Notes under the pieces: generated by a model | Database searches by the model: none | Seen by the model: the letters and a program-made list of their open reading frames with translations, nothing else | Told to the model about the DNA's origin: nothing | Assembly (NCBI GenBank): GCA_003537495.1 | Contig: DPSB01000511.1 | Coordinates: forward strand, 1-5,617 | Reading direction: 5' to 3' | Source of the DNA: Cytophagales bacterium | GTDB lineage: Bacteria; Bacteroidota; Bacteroidia; Cytophagales; Cyclobacteriaceae | Length of the DNA: 5,617 nt | In this document: positions 5,245 through 5,617 of the stretch, in pieces | Numbering within the stretch: position 1 is the stretch's first letter | How the letters are laid out: every line of letters starts with the position of its first letter | Position numbers and translations under genes: made by a program

Positions 5245-5617
5245 CTTTAATATAGACGCAACCCAACAACGCACCTTTCAGGCAATTGTAATTGGATCGG
5301 GCATGAGCGGTAGTTGGGCTGCAAAAGAATTATGCGAGCATGGTGTAAAAACACTGGTGATTGAACGCGGCCGCGATGTAAAACACCTACGCGATTATCC
5401 CACTACCAACATGTTGCCCTACGAGTTTGAACATCGTGGCCAACTCACCAAACAAATTGAAGAAGAAAATCCTGTAGTAAGTAAGTGTTATGCTTTCCGC
5501 GAAGATGCCATGCATTTTTTTGTGAAAGACAAAGAGCATCCGTACGTACAGGAAAAACCATTCGATTGGATTCGCGGCTATCAGGTGGGTGGTAAGTCTT
5601 TATTGTGGGCGCGACAA
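5237..5617 (+). CDS. GMC family FAD-dependent oxidoreductase, 3' end outside window
   Basis: The first 127 residues of the catalytic flavoprotein partner of the preceding subunit; the frame is open to the window end. AIVIGSGMSGSWAAKEL (16-32) is the Rossmann dinucleotide-binding motif (G20, G22, G25), and LVIERG (40-45) provides the acidic residue E43 expected to contact the FAD ribose. FDWIRGYQVGGKSLLWARQ (109-127) is the start of the second FAD-binding block, characteristic of the GMC subgroup paired with gluconate-2-dehydrogenase subunit 3. It begins with ATG 5237, inside the end of the previous gene (8-nt overlap), and has no signal peptide of its own, so export would depend on the Tat signal of the small subunit. 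The substrate is unknown; gluconate, other sugars or glycosides (3-keto forming, as in LacABC-type enzymes) are possible. The usual cytochrome c partner is not in the window. Confidence 0.93.
   Translation, partial: MANFNIDATQQRTFQAIVIGSGMSGSWAAKELCEHGVKTLVIERGRDVKHLRDYPTTNMLPYEFEHRGQLTKQIEEENPVVSKCYAFREDAMHFFVKDKEHPYVQEKPFDWIRGYQVGGKSLLWARQ

Noticed and set aside
1..5617. CRISPR array, tRNA/rRNA genes, insertion sequence or phage genes
   Set aside because: No regularly spaced long repeats, no cloverleaf-like sequences, no terminal inverted repeats with a transposase, and no phage-type proteins were seen on either strand.

Overview
The window looks like chromosomal DNA of a free-living member of the Bacteroidota, probably Cytophagales-like. 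This is inferred from the gene types (secreted S9 peptidase, exported TlpA/thioredoxin pair, gluconate-2-dehydrogenase-subunit-3/GMC pair), the moderate GC content, the general absence of Shine-Dalgarno sequences before starts, and small lineage-type hypothetical genes. No database search was possible, so the taxonomy is an inference.

Left part (1-2617). The 3' two-thirds of an S9 prolyl-oligopeptidase-family gene enters from the left on the + strand. It converges, with 8 bp between the stops, on a block of three minus-strand genes: an 82-residue hypothetical, a thioredoxin-fold protein of the peroxiredoxin-like type (CNTC motif, C-terminal GCGIKW), and a TlpA/ResA-like thiol-disulfide oxidoreductase (WCAPC). 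The two redox genes are adjacent, both carry signal peptides and look like one operon. It ends in a clear minus-strand intrinsic terminator, which lies only 13 bp upstream of the start codon of the 82-residue gene.

Middle part (2618-3426). A 439-bp gene-free, AT-rich stretch contains three CCACA-ended 9-mers at exact 10-bp spacing. The third, TTGTCCACA, is one base from the DnaA-box consensus, and an identical inverted copy lies about 70 bp away across a strongly AT-rich segment. Most genes to the left run leftward and those to the right run rightward, so a replication origin or DnaA-controlled regulatory site is a reasonable but unproven hypothesis. Next come a stem-loop and an 87-residue minus-strand hypothetical gene, which is divergent from the following gene.

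Right part (3427-5617). A complete PLP-dependent class-V aminotransferase-fold enzyme is followed by a two-gene oxidoreductase unit. The unit has a twin-arginine-signal small subunit (gluconate 2-dehydrogenase subunit 3 family) that overlaps by 8 nt the start of a GMC-family FAD oxidoreductase, which leaves the window on the right. The two probably form a periplasmic sugar or sugar-alcohol dehydrogenase, with the small subunit supplying the Tat signal for the complex.

No RNA genes, CRISPR array, insertion sequence or recognisable defence system was found. The enzyme genes are of ordinary families. The most interesting non-coding signal is the DnaA-box-like cluster.
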